A stretch of 21,049 bases of DNA from Silene noctiflora (Eukaryota; Streptophyta; Magnoliopsida; Caryophyllales; Caryophyllaceae): NCBI GenBank assembly GCA_009801015.1, contig VHZZ01001132.1, positions 78,016-99,064 on the forward strand, in the 5' to 3' direction. Positions 11,401 through 16,850 of this stretch are shown here, piece after piece. Below the pieces are notes generated by a model, which did no database searches, had not been told where the DNA came from, and saw nothing but the letters and a program-made list of their open reading frames with translations. A program made the position numbers and the translations under genes. Position 1 is the first letter of the stretch; each line of letters begins with the position of its first letter.

Positions 11401-12171
11401 ATTTTTGTCGTGAGTTAGACACGGTGCGCGTTACGTTCCGGCTCAAAGTACCGGACCGTGACACTATGCCCTGAAGTTGCAGTTGTAGTGTCCCTATAAG
11501 AAGCAAATGCTTCCAAAATTTCAGATCGGATTCAAATATATGGAAAATTGAAAATTGAAAACAGATCTGTATATTATCTATCCAATATCCAAAATTTTCA
11601 GATTTGGATTTTGGATTGATTTTTCGGATATTTGGATAGGCTTTTTTTAACACAACAAAAAATCTTCCTCTTAAGTTGCAGTGTCCAATATTGCGCCATC
11701 TTCTTGGAAGTTAAAAACTAGATTTAATTGCCATTTGTGAAACAGCTCCAGGAAGCATTAGATAAAATTGAGGAACTCAACAAGGAGCAGGAAAGTTTAA
11801 TTGAGATCTTCTCAAAGGAAAGAGACCGACGGGATATTGAAGAGGAAAATCTGCGCAAGAGATTAAGGGTCTGTCATTGTACCTTTATAAGATTTCATGG
11901 TTCATATATAACATTATTTCGGGATTGATTACACAATTAATGTAGTATACTATACAAGACAACCTCACAAGTAAAACCGACCAAATCCTTTTATGTTTCT
12001 TAATTAATAGGACTAATGTTTGGTAATACATGTGAGATGTTTCATATAGATTTTTGCGACTCTTCTAACTTGTTTTTTTGTTAATTGTTTTTTGGTTTTT
12101 CATGGCAGGATGCCTCCAATTTAATCGAGCAGCTTCGTGATAGAGTGAGGTTACTTGAAAGCAAACCTTAG
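536..12171 (+). CDS. MORC-family (MICRORCHIDIA) ATPase, 3' eight exons, 5' end outside window
   Basis: Seen: exons 536-587, 665-776, 888-958, 2936-3273, 3860-3951, 4080-4167, 11746-11868 and 12109-12171 all have GT/AG borders. They total 939 nt and stay in one frame for 312 residues to a TAG. Residues 1-77 (PFWRVWN..., [20 protein letters not shown], then HKIGYAPRR) match the end of the S5-like region after the GHKL ATPase in plant MORC proteins. Residues about 78-190 form a linker rich in Ser, Lys and Arg with basic patches (PRAKRK, RRVHRRR) that could be nuclear signals. Residues about 205-312 form a charged heptad-rich coiled coil. Known: plant MORCs dimerise, compact chromatin and help silence transposons in the nucleus. 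The N-terminal ATP-binding half is not in the window, so ATPase competence cannot be judged. The intact frame across all exons suggests a working gene. Assignment to a MORC subgroup is not possible from this part. Confidence 0.85.
1059..1255. mobile_element. Stowaway-like MITE (Tc1/mariner type), 197 bp
   Basis: The ends are near-perfect inverted repeats of about 25 bp: the left arm begins CGCCCTCCTAGTCGCTG and the right arm ends CGACTAGGAGGGAG. Both sides are flanked by TA (1057-1058 and 1256-1257). The CTCCCTCC-like tip and TA target duplication are the Stowaway signature. No protein is encoded. It sits in an intron of the MORC gene. Confidence 0.85.
2226..2415. repeat. Degenerate GACCCGA / ATCCGAAA repeat tract
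   Basis: Many irregular copies of GACCCGA, AACCCGA and ATCCGAAA occur within about 190 bp, with no constant period. Related motifs occur at the ends of the nested hAT element at 5175-6079 and, weakly, at 11515-11645. It could be the eroded end of a similar transposon; I see no paired end or target duplication here. Confidence 0.55.
2551..2800. mobile_element. Stowaway-like MITE, 250 bp, AT-rich
   Basis: The left end starts CTCCCTCTATTTTTTTTATC and the right end reads ATAATAAGAAATTCGAGGGAG. They pair as imperfect inverted repeats around GGGAAGATAA. TA flanks both sides (2549-2550 and 2801-2802). The interior repeats blocks such as AATAATGAATAA and AAAGTAGTGTAA (near 2620 and 2700), pointing to internal duplication. 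Confidence 0.8.
3274..3859 (+). other. Fourth visible intron of the MORC gene (586 bp)
   Basis: The donor is AAG|GTAGTT at 3273/3274 and the acceptor GATGGCAG ends at 3859. T-rich sequence typical of a plant intron; I see no transposon ends, RNA gene or exon in it. Confidence 0.75.
4916..4920. repeat. Left target-site duplication of the LTR retrotransposon (CTATG)
   Basis: CTATG directly precedes the 5' LTR start (TGTAAGG at 4921) and is repeated directly after the 3' LTR end (TGACA, 11463) at 11464-11468. A 5-bp duplication is what a Ty3/Gypsy integrase makes. Confidence 0.9.
4921..6398 (+). repeat. 5' LTR, interrupted by a nested hAT element
   Basis: It runs from TGTAAGGAGCCGCATG to GGACCGTGACA and matches the 3' LTR at 10908-11463 on both sides of an insert. 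Without the insert (905 bp) and its 8-bp duplication it is about 565 bp. It also has a small direct duplication (CACTAGTCACTAGT near 6300-6316) that the 3' LTR lacks. Confidence 0.92.
5175..6079. mobile_element. Non-autonomous hAT-like DNA transposon, 905 bp, ATCCGA-rich ends
   Basis: An 8-bp target duplication flanks it (CTACGAGA at 5167-5174, CTACAAGA at 6080-6087, one mismatch). The 3' LTR has a single CTACAAGA at the matching place, so the empty site is seen directly. The tips are TAAGCAGAAAATCCG and, reversed, TAGGGCAGAGCATGG. The ends (about 5181-5400 and 5895-6065) are packed with ATCCGA/CGGAT copies on both strands. The middle has a run of about 25 A (5416-5440) and pyrimidine-rich DNA and encodes no transposase. 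The 8-bp duplication and TAGGGC-type tip place it with hAT elements. Confidence 0.85.
6401..6413 (+). other. Primer-binding site complementary to initiator-Met tRNA
   Basis: TGGTATCAGAGCC begins two bases after the 5' LTR. It is complementary to the 3' end of plant initiator methionine tRNA, the usual minus-strand primer for this class of element. Confidence 0.93.
6442..7561 (+). pseudogene. Decayed gag (capsid and zinc knuckle)
   Basis: The first ATG after the primer site is at 6442. The capsid-type region follows ([15 protein letters not shown], then WWRFKYAE around 6950-6970), as in retrotransposon gag families of plant Ty3/Gypsy elements. A TAA at 7036-7038 cuts it, and similarity resumes downstream in the same frame and then in another (from about 7130). 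A further shift brings back frame 1 for the nucleocapsid knuckle at 7471-7509. The knuckle has Cys-x2-Cys-x3-Tyr-x4-Cys, with Tyr (codon 7492) where His is expected. Residues about 20-110 are coiled-coil-like, with a repeated block ([13 protein letters not shown] / HEARFEAV). No working Gag can be made. Confidence 0.85.
7562..8170 (+). pseudogene. Retropepsin-like aspartic protease region, frameshifted
   Basis: The catalytic triplet Asp-Thr-Gly is present at 7766-7774 (context [10 protein letters not shown]), with Val in place of the commoner Ala or Ser. The frame is lost at about 7825 (stop TGA at 7826-7828). The second half, with the [10 protein letters not shown] flap-distal motif near 7970-8000, continues in a different frame (7825-8340). 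In these elements the protease is part of the Gag-Pol polyprotein and processes it. Confidence 0.85.
8220..8935 (+). pseudogene. Reverse transcriptase region, active site altered
   Basis: Fingers and palm motifs are clear between 8469 and 8800: [22 protein letters not shown] and [12 protein letters not shown]. The catalytic box reads Tyr-Pro-Asp-Asp (8769-8780); Pro there is abnormal for the YxDD motif. A frameshift follows near 8800, after which the thumb continues in another frame (NFLGHIVG near 8897-8920). N bases at 8402, 8406, 8502, 8504, 8508 and 8561 obscure several codons. Confidence 0.9.
8936..9485 (+). pseudogene. Pol connection and RNase H region, stops and deletion
   Basis: The connection ([13 protein letters not shown] near 9001-9040) leads to a TAG at about 9082. 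The first RNase H acidic motif ([13 protein letters not shown]) lies at about 9202-9240, one frame away from the flanking open frame. It runs almost directly into [12 protein letters not shown] (about 9243-9280), so a stretch of the fold is missing. The end of the domain ([11 protein letters not shown], about 9448-9480) is recognisable. Several frames are needed to follow the similarity. Confidence 0.82.
9508..10895 (+). pseudogene. Integrase region: zinc-binding domain, broken DDE core, GPY/F module
   Basis: The HHCC zinc-binding domain is intact at 9508-9882 ([10 protein letters not shown], then CLICQQ) and ends in TGA. The core starts in another frame: the first catalytic Asp is in SISMDF (9937-9939), and the Glu is in GQTERF (10216-10218). 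The segment that should carry the second Asp is deleted at about 10117-10121, where a KYWAI-like string runs into a CFTG-like string. A 7-bp repeat (AGGTCAG) is expanded fourfold at 10374-10401. The GPY/F module is clear at 10655-10790 ([22 protein letters not shown]). Only about 100 bp follow before the polypurine tract, too short for a whole chromodomain. Confidence 0.88.
10896..10907 (+). other. Polypurine tract
   Basis: GGTGGGGGAGAG, purine except for one T, lies directly before the 3' LTR TG. This is the position of the plus-strand primer in LTR retrotransposons. Confidence 0.88.
10908..11463 (+). repeat. 3' LTR (556 bp)
   Basis: It begins TGTAAGGAGCCGCATG and ends GGACCGTGACA, matching 4921-6398 apart from the nested element. 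It keeps the unoccupied hAT site (CTACAAGA, about 11154-11161). A TATATA string at 11006-11011 is a possible LTR promoter element; the 5' LTR reads TATGTA there. Confidence 0.93.
11464..11468. repeat. Right target-site duplication of the LTR retrotransposon (CTATG)
   Basis: Direct repeat of 4916-4920 immediately after the CA end of the 3' LTR. Confidence 0.9.
11515..11645. repeat. Degenerate ATCC/GGAT-rich tract, possible eroded hAT remnant
   Basis: Strings such as CAGATCGGATTC, TATCCAATATCC, TTTTCGGATATTTGG and ATTTGGATTTTGGATTG resemble the ends of the hAT element at 5175-6079 after decay. A loose repeat, AAGTTGCAG(TTGT)AGTGTCC, occurs on both sides (about 11473 and 11673). I cannot define ends. 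Confidence 0.35.
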
Positions 12172-12716
12172 TATTCAGGTAAGGATATAGGGATGAAGTC
12201 GGGTGTTCAAGCTGTACATATTGTGTTATATATGCCCTTTAAGTTAGCCATGTGATGAAACCTGATATGACTTTCTGACGGACAACACTAGAAAAGGCGA
12301 GATGTTCTGGACGGTGTAGTTTGTTTGTGCATTTTGTAGGTGCTTAGATTGTTTGTCATCAAGTTACATAGCTGTAGAATGTAGTATAGAGTTGGAGCAA
12401 GGCTTGTAATTAGTGGCGTATAGGCGCCTTGTGAATAGTTGGTGTACTTAAATGCTGCATGACTCTGTGTAACCCGTATGAAGCAGCAACGAGAGACAGC
12501 ACTGGGTCGTGGATTTTCGCAGGCACAACAGAAACAATAATTCAGCAGACGCCAGCATACGAAATGATCAAAGAGCTACTGCACCCAATTACAACTAGAG
12601 TCCAATTTATAACAATCAGCAGTTCATCATATAAATCTTGCGCGCGCACACACAAGCAAAGCAGGAGTTCATCAAATAAAATACTTGTACAAGCACAAAT
12701 TCATCAATTGTTTCCA
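12172..12716. other. Convergent intergenic region: MORC 3' UTR and F-box copy 1 3' UTR
   Basis: The two genes end tail-to-tail 545 bp apart, so their transcripts may overlap. The segment 12244-12330 is repeated at 14522-14610. The segment 12615-12716 is repeated beside copy 2 (15124-15223) and in part beside copy 3 (about 18857-18892); that block is probably the F-box 3' UTR. No convincing AATAAA signal could be assigned on either strand. The open frame at 12459-12725 is not conserved in the duplicate. Confidence 0.6.
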
Positions 12717-14144
12717 TTACAATAGACTACCAAACAACTCGGAAAACTTAACTGGAGCATTCCCTTTGATATAGTAAGATTTGAGCCATGGTGGTGGGAA
12801 GAAAATCGAAGTACATTTATCATCGCGTGACAAACTTGGAATAGCATTATTATCATTTTCCGGAGTAGCATTATTATCTTCATCATCATCTTGAGGTTTG
12901 CGGAATGCACACTTTTTAAAAGAGCCTTTGAAAGGAAAGCGGATTTTGAAATCAGAGAAGGCCATGCTATCAGGATCATATTTAAGGGCAGAAAAAAGAC
13001 CAGCATCCCAAAGGCCGTCCGCTTGTGGGATCACAAAAGACGCTTCTCCTAGCAAGAAAATCACCTGATCTGCCATTTCCGAAAGGAGTTCTGCGGATAC
13101 CCACTGGCTTTTGCTCTGGTCGTCTTCGAGGACAAATAAGGTATTTGCTTCACATTCGTTGTTTTCATGTTTTACATGGATTAAGTAATACAGTAGGCCT
13201 TTGCATTCAAAGAAGGAGCAATTACTGAGAAAAGTAGAACACTCTCGGTTGATCTCGTAACGAGTCACGGGGATTTGACTCTGTGAAAAACAATTTTTAA
13301 CTTCTACCAGGAAAGGCCTGGTAGTATTCGCGGTTATGCTAGGCCGGTCAATTACATATACATCACCGGTCTTCATTTCAATGGCGTAAAACTTACCTTT
13401 GTAAACGGCTATGTCAACGAATAAGGCAAATTCATCACCAGCTTCAATCTGATCGCCCTCAGTTTCGACAAGACGGTCTTTATGTTTCTCATCATGGAAT
13501 TTCATAAGCTTGGTCCAATCAGTGTCTCCTTGCCTCCAAAAACATAGAAACCCTGTGAAGCTCAACGCGAACACATCAAAATCGGTAGAATCTTTGCCAT
13601 TAAAGGTAAGAAGTTTGCGAAATGGCTTTACCCTAGGGGAATCAATGTCGGAGATTTTGCGGGGATGAGTACGGTGTGAGCTCCTTAAGTTATATGCTCG
13701 ATGAAGTTCCCGGATTTGATAGTCAAATAAATTATCAATTTTTGAGGTGATACAGGAAGGGTGATACAGGTAATAGAGGCGGTAAATTCCGCAATACGGG
13801 TTGCGCATTCGAAATAGATTTGGCTCTCTTTCTTGGGCCCTAACCAGCCATACGGCTTTTGGATTCGGGAGAGGACTAATAAGGTAAAATGTGCTCTCGG
13901 CAAGGTATAAACCCTTGTAAGGGAGGGAATATTCATAGGAGTTGGGCACATCAACACGGTGGTTCAGAGGGGCGGTTCTGAGAGGAACAGAGGCACGCCA
14001 GGAGGTGCACACTGCACGCATCCGGCGTCTCACATCCGTTTGAAGTTGTGGGTCGACGTGCTGTTGCCATATTTTGCTTAAAATTTCATCAATGAGATTG
14101 CTCCAGTTTCTCGGGTTATCGTCTTCATCGGTTGACCCCTCCAT
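12717..14144 (-). CDS. F-box protein with DUF295 domain (SKIP23/KIB-like), copy 1
   Basis: A single-exon frame of 475 residues. Residues about 13-55 (NWSNLIDEILSKIWQQHV, then MRAVCTSWRAS) fit a plant F-box, which binds SKP1 in SCF ubiquitin ligases. Residues about 240-290, with KGKFYAIEMKTGDVYVID at 250-266, are the core strands of DUF295. The C-terminal FFPPPWLKSYY (447-457) fits the last W/P motif of that family. An acidic, Asn-rich insert (about 418-443) precedes it. Start: the ATG at 14142-14144 opens MEGSTDEDD, whose counterpart MGSMDDK opens copy 3. Known: many plant F-box/DUF295 genes lie in fast-evolving clusters, and a few (KIB type) target kinases; most have no known target. The substrate here is unknown. 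It is the undamaged partner of the pseudogene at 16851-18262. Confidence 0.85.
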   Translation of the reverse strand: MEGSTDEDDNPRNWSNLIDEILSKIWQQHVDPQLQTDVRRRMRAVCTSWRASVPLRTAPLNHRVDVPNSYEYSLPYKGLYLAESTFYLISPLPNPKAVWLVRAQEREPNLFRMRNPYCGIYRLYYLYHPSCITSKIDNLFDYQIRELHRAYNLRSSHRTHPRKISDIDSPRVKPFRKLLTFNGKDSTDFDVFALSFTGFLCFWRQGDTDWTKLMKFHDEKHKDRLVETEGDQIEAGDEFALFVDIAVYKGKFYAIEMKTGDVYVIDRPSITANTTRPFLVEVKNCFSQSQIPVTRYEINRECSTFLSNCSFFECKGLLYYLIHVKHENNECEANTLFVLEDDQSKSQWVSAELLSEMADQVIFLLGEASFVIPQADGLWDAGLFSALKYDPDSMAFSDFKIRFPFKGSFKKCAFRKPQDDDEDNNATPENDNNAIPSLSRDDKCTSIFFPPPWLKSYYIKGNAPVKFSELFGSLL

Positions 14145-14521
14145 TTTTGTTGCTGCTGATGTGAATAACAGAGGATGTTAAATGCAAATATGCAATATAT
14201 TCTATCAGAGTCCACTTCAATATTTTATTCTTGTTATTTTTTTTTAATACAAATTCTCATATTTTCGACTAGTTCATTCGTCAACGACTTTGTCATTGCG
14301 ACGTTGCGTATGTGAAAGTATATGTGATTATGATCAACTATTCGACTTTGTCTCTCTTTTATTTTGTGTCTATTTTGTGTGTGTAAAGAGAGTCATAAGG
14401 GCGATTGTAATTATGATCAACTATTCGACTTTGTCTTTGTGTTCGTTTCTGTCTATGTTCATTGTGCAGAATCAATTACTACTATGGGAGTATGGGTGGT
14501 TTCCGTGGCAAAGCCAGGATT
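14145..14521 (-). promoter_or_regulatory. Upstream region of F-box copy 1, with an 83-bp direct repeat
   Basis: About 377 bp upstream of copy 1. The block with TGCAAATATGCAATA and AGTCCACTTCAATATTTTATT (14183-14232) recurs upstream of copies 2 and 3 and at 20654-20711, so it is a candidate shared promoter. A 27-bp string (ATTATGATCAACTATTCGAC...) occurs at 14327-14353 and 14410-14436, a tandem repeat of period 83. The same pair, period 82, lies upstream of copy 2 (about 18413 and 18495). TATA box and start site are not certain. Confidence 0.5.
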
Positions 14522-14910
14522 TTAGCCATGTGATGAAACCTGGTATTAGTGGTATGACATTCTGATGGACAACATTGGAAAAGGCTAGATTAGTATGGTT
14601 CTGGACCGCTTTACGCGCCAGGTTGTATAGTCTATTAACTGCTTACTAACTGCCGATCACCGTGCAGGCCAACATCATGCCAATACCAATTATACTGGAT
14701 TTCGTCATTCAGCACCCCATCACCGTCATGAAACCTTAAATTTGCCATCCAACCCCTCCCATCGCCACAATAAAACCCGGATCTTGAGATCTCAACGAGC
14801 AGATACACGAGGATATATTCAGTCATGGTTGGAATGGGGTTGTCGAATTGGTAGTGGTATTATATAGTGCCTAGACACACAAGGACATATTACAGCAACA
14901 CTCCAAAAGG

Positions 14911-15121
14911 TCTCCTTTCAGACGCTTATTTTCGTCTGAAAGCTTCAGACGGGGCATATGTGGCTCATTTATAGCCAAATGTGACCATTTTTGACAAAAC
15001 GTTATTTGAACAATAAACAGTAGCTACAATATTTGATCGTCTAATGGTCATATTTTACTATAAAAATACTCACATAAAGCCGTCTGAAACCTTCAAACGG
15101 AATAGTTCGTCTGAAATGAGA
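14911..15121. mobile_element. Inverted-repeat MITE with CAGACG subterminal repeats, about 211 bp
   Basis: The left end reads TCTCCTTTCAGACG and the right end, reversed, TCTCATTTCAGACG. A second pair of arms (CTTCAGACGG near 14942 and CCGTCTGAAACC near 15080) continues the pairing, giving inverted ends of about 45 bp. No coding capacity. No clear target duplication is visible, so the superfamily is left open. It lies beside the 3' flank of F-box copy 2. Confidence 0.65.
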
Positions 15122-15223
15122 AGTTCATCATAGAAATCACACACATGCAAGCAGGTCATTAAATAAAATACTTGGACAGTTGGACAAGCACAAGTTCATC
15201 AATCGTTTTCATTACAGTAGACT

Positions 15224-16850
15224 GTAAAGAGTTAGGAACGATAAACACCTAAGAGGGGAGGGGGTGAATTAGGTGTACCTTTTAAAAATGTTCACAATTA
15301 CTTGGTTAGAAGTTAACACAAGTAAAACTGTTTAGTGCACTTGAAAGACTTAATGAATTATGTTCACAAGAGTTACAACAGGTCTAAGCAACAGTATGAA
15401 TGACTGTTGCACAAAACTGACAACGGGATTGATAAATAAAAGTGCAATGATATAAGGACGTGAAAGTAAATAAACAAACAAGACGATGTTTAAAAGTTGG
15501 TTCAGCTCCTACTCCGGAGCCTACGTCCAACCGTTATTTTATTGCTTGTTTAGAAATTTACTCAAACTTAACTAAACCATTACAATAGAAATAACTACGT
15601 CAACCAACCCCGGTTGCAACTCAAACTCAAAGCTACTCCGCTTCAAGAGTTTGTAAGTTCTTTCTCACAGGTTTAAAGAGTCAGAATCTCAATGGTTTAC
15701 TTAAGAACATGGAGATTACAATTATGACTTAAACACGAGAATCATTGAACATACTATTTATGCAACAGTGAAGTGAACTGATACTTGGAGATTTTATACC
15801 TTTGAAAACACGTGAAGACTTTTGAAAAACAGAAAACGATTTTGCAAATGATTGAAGAACAATGCTTTGAATGCTAAAAAGATTTGCAAGTGTTTTACAA
15901 TGAATGTTTTTAAAGTCTTAACAATAAATGAGAATAGAGAAGGCTATTTATAGGAAAAGAAGTGTATAAAGGTAAGCCTCTAAAGTACTTCTTTATCCTA
16001 TGGATAAAAGGTTATAAGATGTATACTCATTTAAAAATGTTTAAGGAGTACATTTAGTTTTGTAGGCTCAAGAAAAGATTTCAGCAACTCTCAAAATATT
16101 TGATAATAAAGTAGAAAGTATAGTTCTTTAAGTAAGGGAGACATAGTTCCCCAGTTTAAGGAAAAACAATTGTATTTTCTTGAGTTCAAAAGAGATTGAT
16201 TGTTTTCATATGATAAAGTGTTTTCCTTAAAAGATTTGCTTATAAATTTCTGAAATAAAGATTGAAAGCATTTTACATTTGAGATTTTTCTTTGAAAACT
16301 TATCTGCCACGGAATGTATCAGAAACCATGGTGCAACGATGCAGAACACTGTTGCACGGTTTTGCAATCACTATAAAAAAAGTTAATAAGTTTAACTACC
16401 TCGTTTACCAACATTCATCTTAGACTAGAGACTTTCTTGACTTGCCTTCATCTTGGTCATCTTTGAGATTTTCTTTGAACAATCATTGGATGTTTCAATT
16501 TGCTAAACAATTTAACTAAGGGCAATAGCAATGGTAACATATAAGGAGTTTTATACCATATAAGGAGCTTCTTAACCATTGAGCTAGAAAATAAGGAGTT
16601 CTTTATATGAAATGGGTTTTTTAAGTAAGAAACCAGTTTCATGTTATGAAAAGAGAGAAAAAGGAGACCCACAAGTAAAGTATGGAACTTTTACCATTGA
16701 GGATAAATAAAAAGTTTCATATATGGTGATGTGTGCTTGTGTGTCAATGAAAATATATTCTATGAAACTACAACCATTGTTGTTGCCCTAAGAAACAAAC
16801 AATTAAATAACAATGAAACTTGACATCATCAACGAGGTGTGTTCTAACAA
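15224..16850. mobile_element. Unclassified 1.63-kb insertion in the 3' flank of F-box copy 2
   Basis: Copy 1 reads ACAATAGACTACCAAAC without a break. Copy 2 reads ACAGTAGACT, then 1627 bp, then ACTACCAAAC. The insert is therefore bounded by a 3-bp ACT repeat (15221-15223 and 16851-16853). The start carries a short inverted repeat, ACACCTAA (15245-15252) and TTAGGTGT (15269-15276), around a G-rich loop. The right end, reversed, begins TTGTTAGAACACACC, loosely like GTTAGGAACGATAAACACC at the left. No long frame and no transposase or reverse transcriptase. The G-rich start (GAGGGGAGGGGGTGAATT) resembles a repeat type I have seen in many plant genomes but cannot name. Confidence 0.6.
16520..16788. 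mobile_element. Tourist-like MITE (PIF/Harbinger type), 269 bp, nested
   Basis: The ends GGGCAATAGCAATGGT and, reversed, GGGCAACAACAATGGT are inverted repeats with two mismatches. TAA flanks both sides (16517-16519 and 16789-16791), the usual 3-bp target of PIF/Harbinger. The inside is AT-rich with repeats of ATAAGGAG and no coding sequence. It lies within the insertion at 15224-16850, so it may be younger than that insertion. Confidence 0.82.

Larger units (their letters stand above)
4921..11463 (+). mobile_element. Ty3/Gypsy (chromovirus-like) LTR retrotransposon, full-length but decayed
   Basis: The order is 5' LTR, tRNA-iMet primer site, gag, protease, reverse transcriptase, RNase H, integrase, polypurine tract and 3' LTR. 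Pol order with integrase last is the Ty3/Gypsy (Metaviridae) layout. The LTRs start TG and end CA and lie between CTATG duplications. Every coding domain carries stops, frameshifts or deletions, so it cannot move by itself. By eye the first 250 bp of the two LTRs differ at about 17 sites (about 7%), so the insertion is not recent. It lies in the same orientation as the MORC gene. Seven N bases (5277, 8402, 8406, 8502, 8504, 8508, 8561) mark unresolved assembly. Confidence 0.93.
4168..11745 (+). other. Sixth visible intron of the MORC gene (7578 bp), hosting an LTR retrotransposon
   Basis: The donor GAG|GTAGGT at 4167/4168 and acceptor GTGAAACAG ending at 11745 join the exons LERE and LQEA in frame. 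The element at 4921-11463 makes up 6543 bp of it, so the original intron was about 1.0 kb. The left flank (4168-4920) has no recognisable gene. It holds a perfect 12-bp palindrome (GCGCTTAAGCGC, 4551-4562) and a tRNA box-B-like string (GGTTCAAACCC at about 4341) without a convincing box A. Confidence 0.8.
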
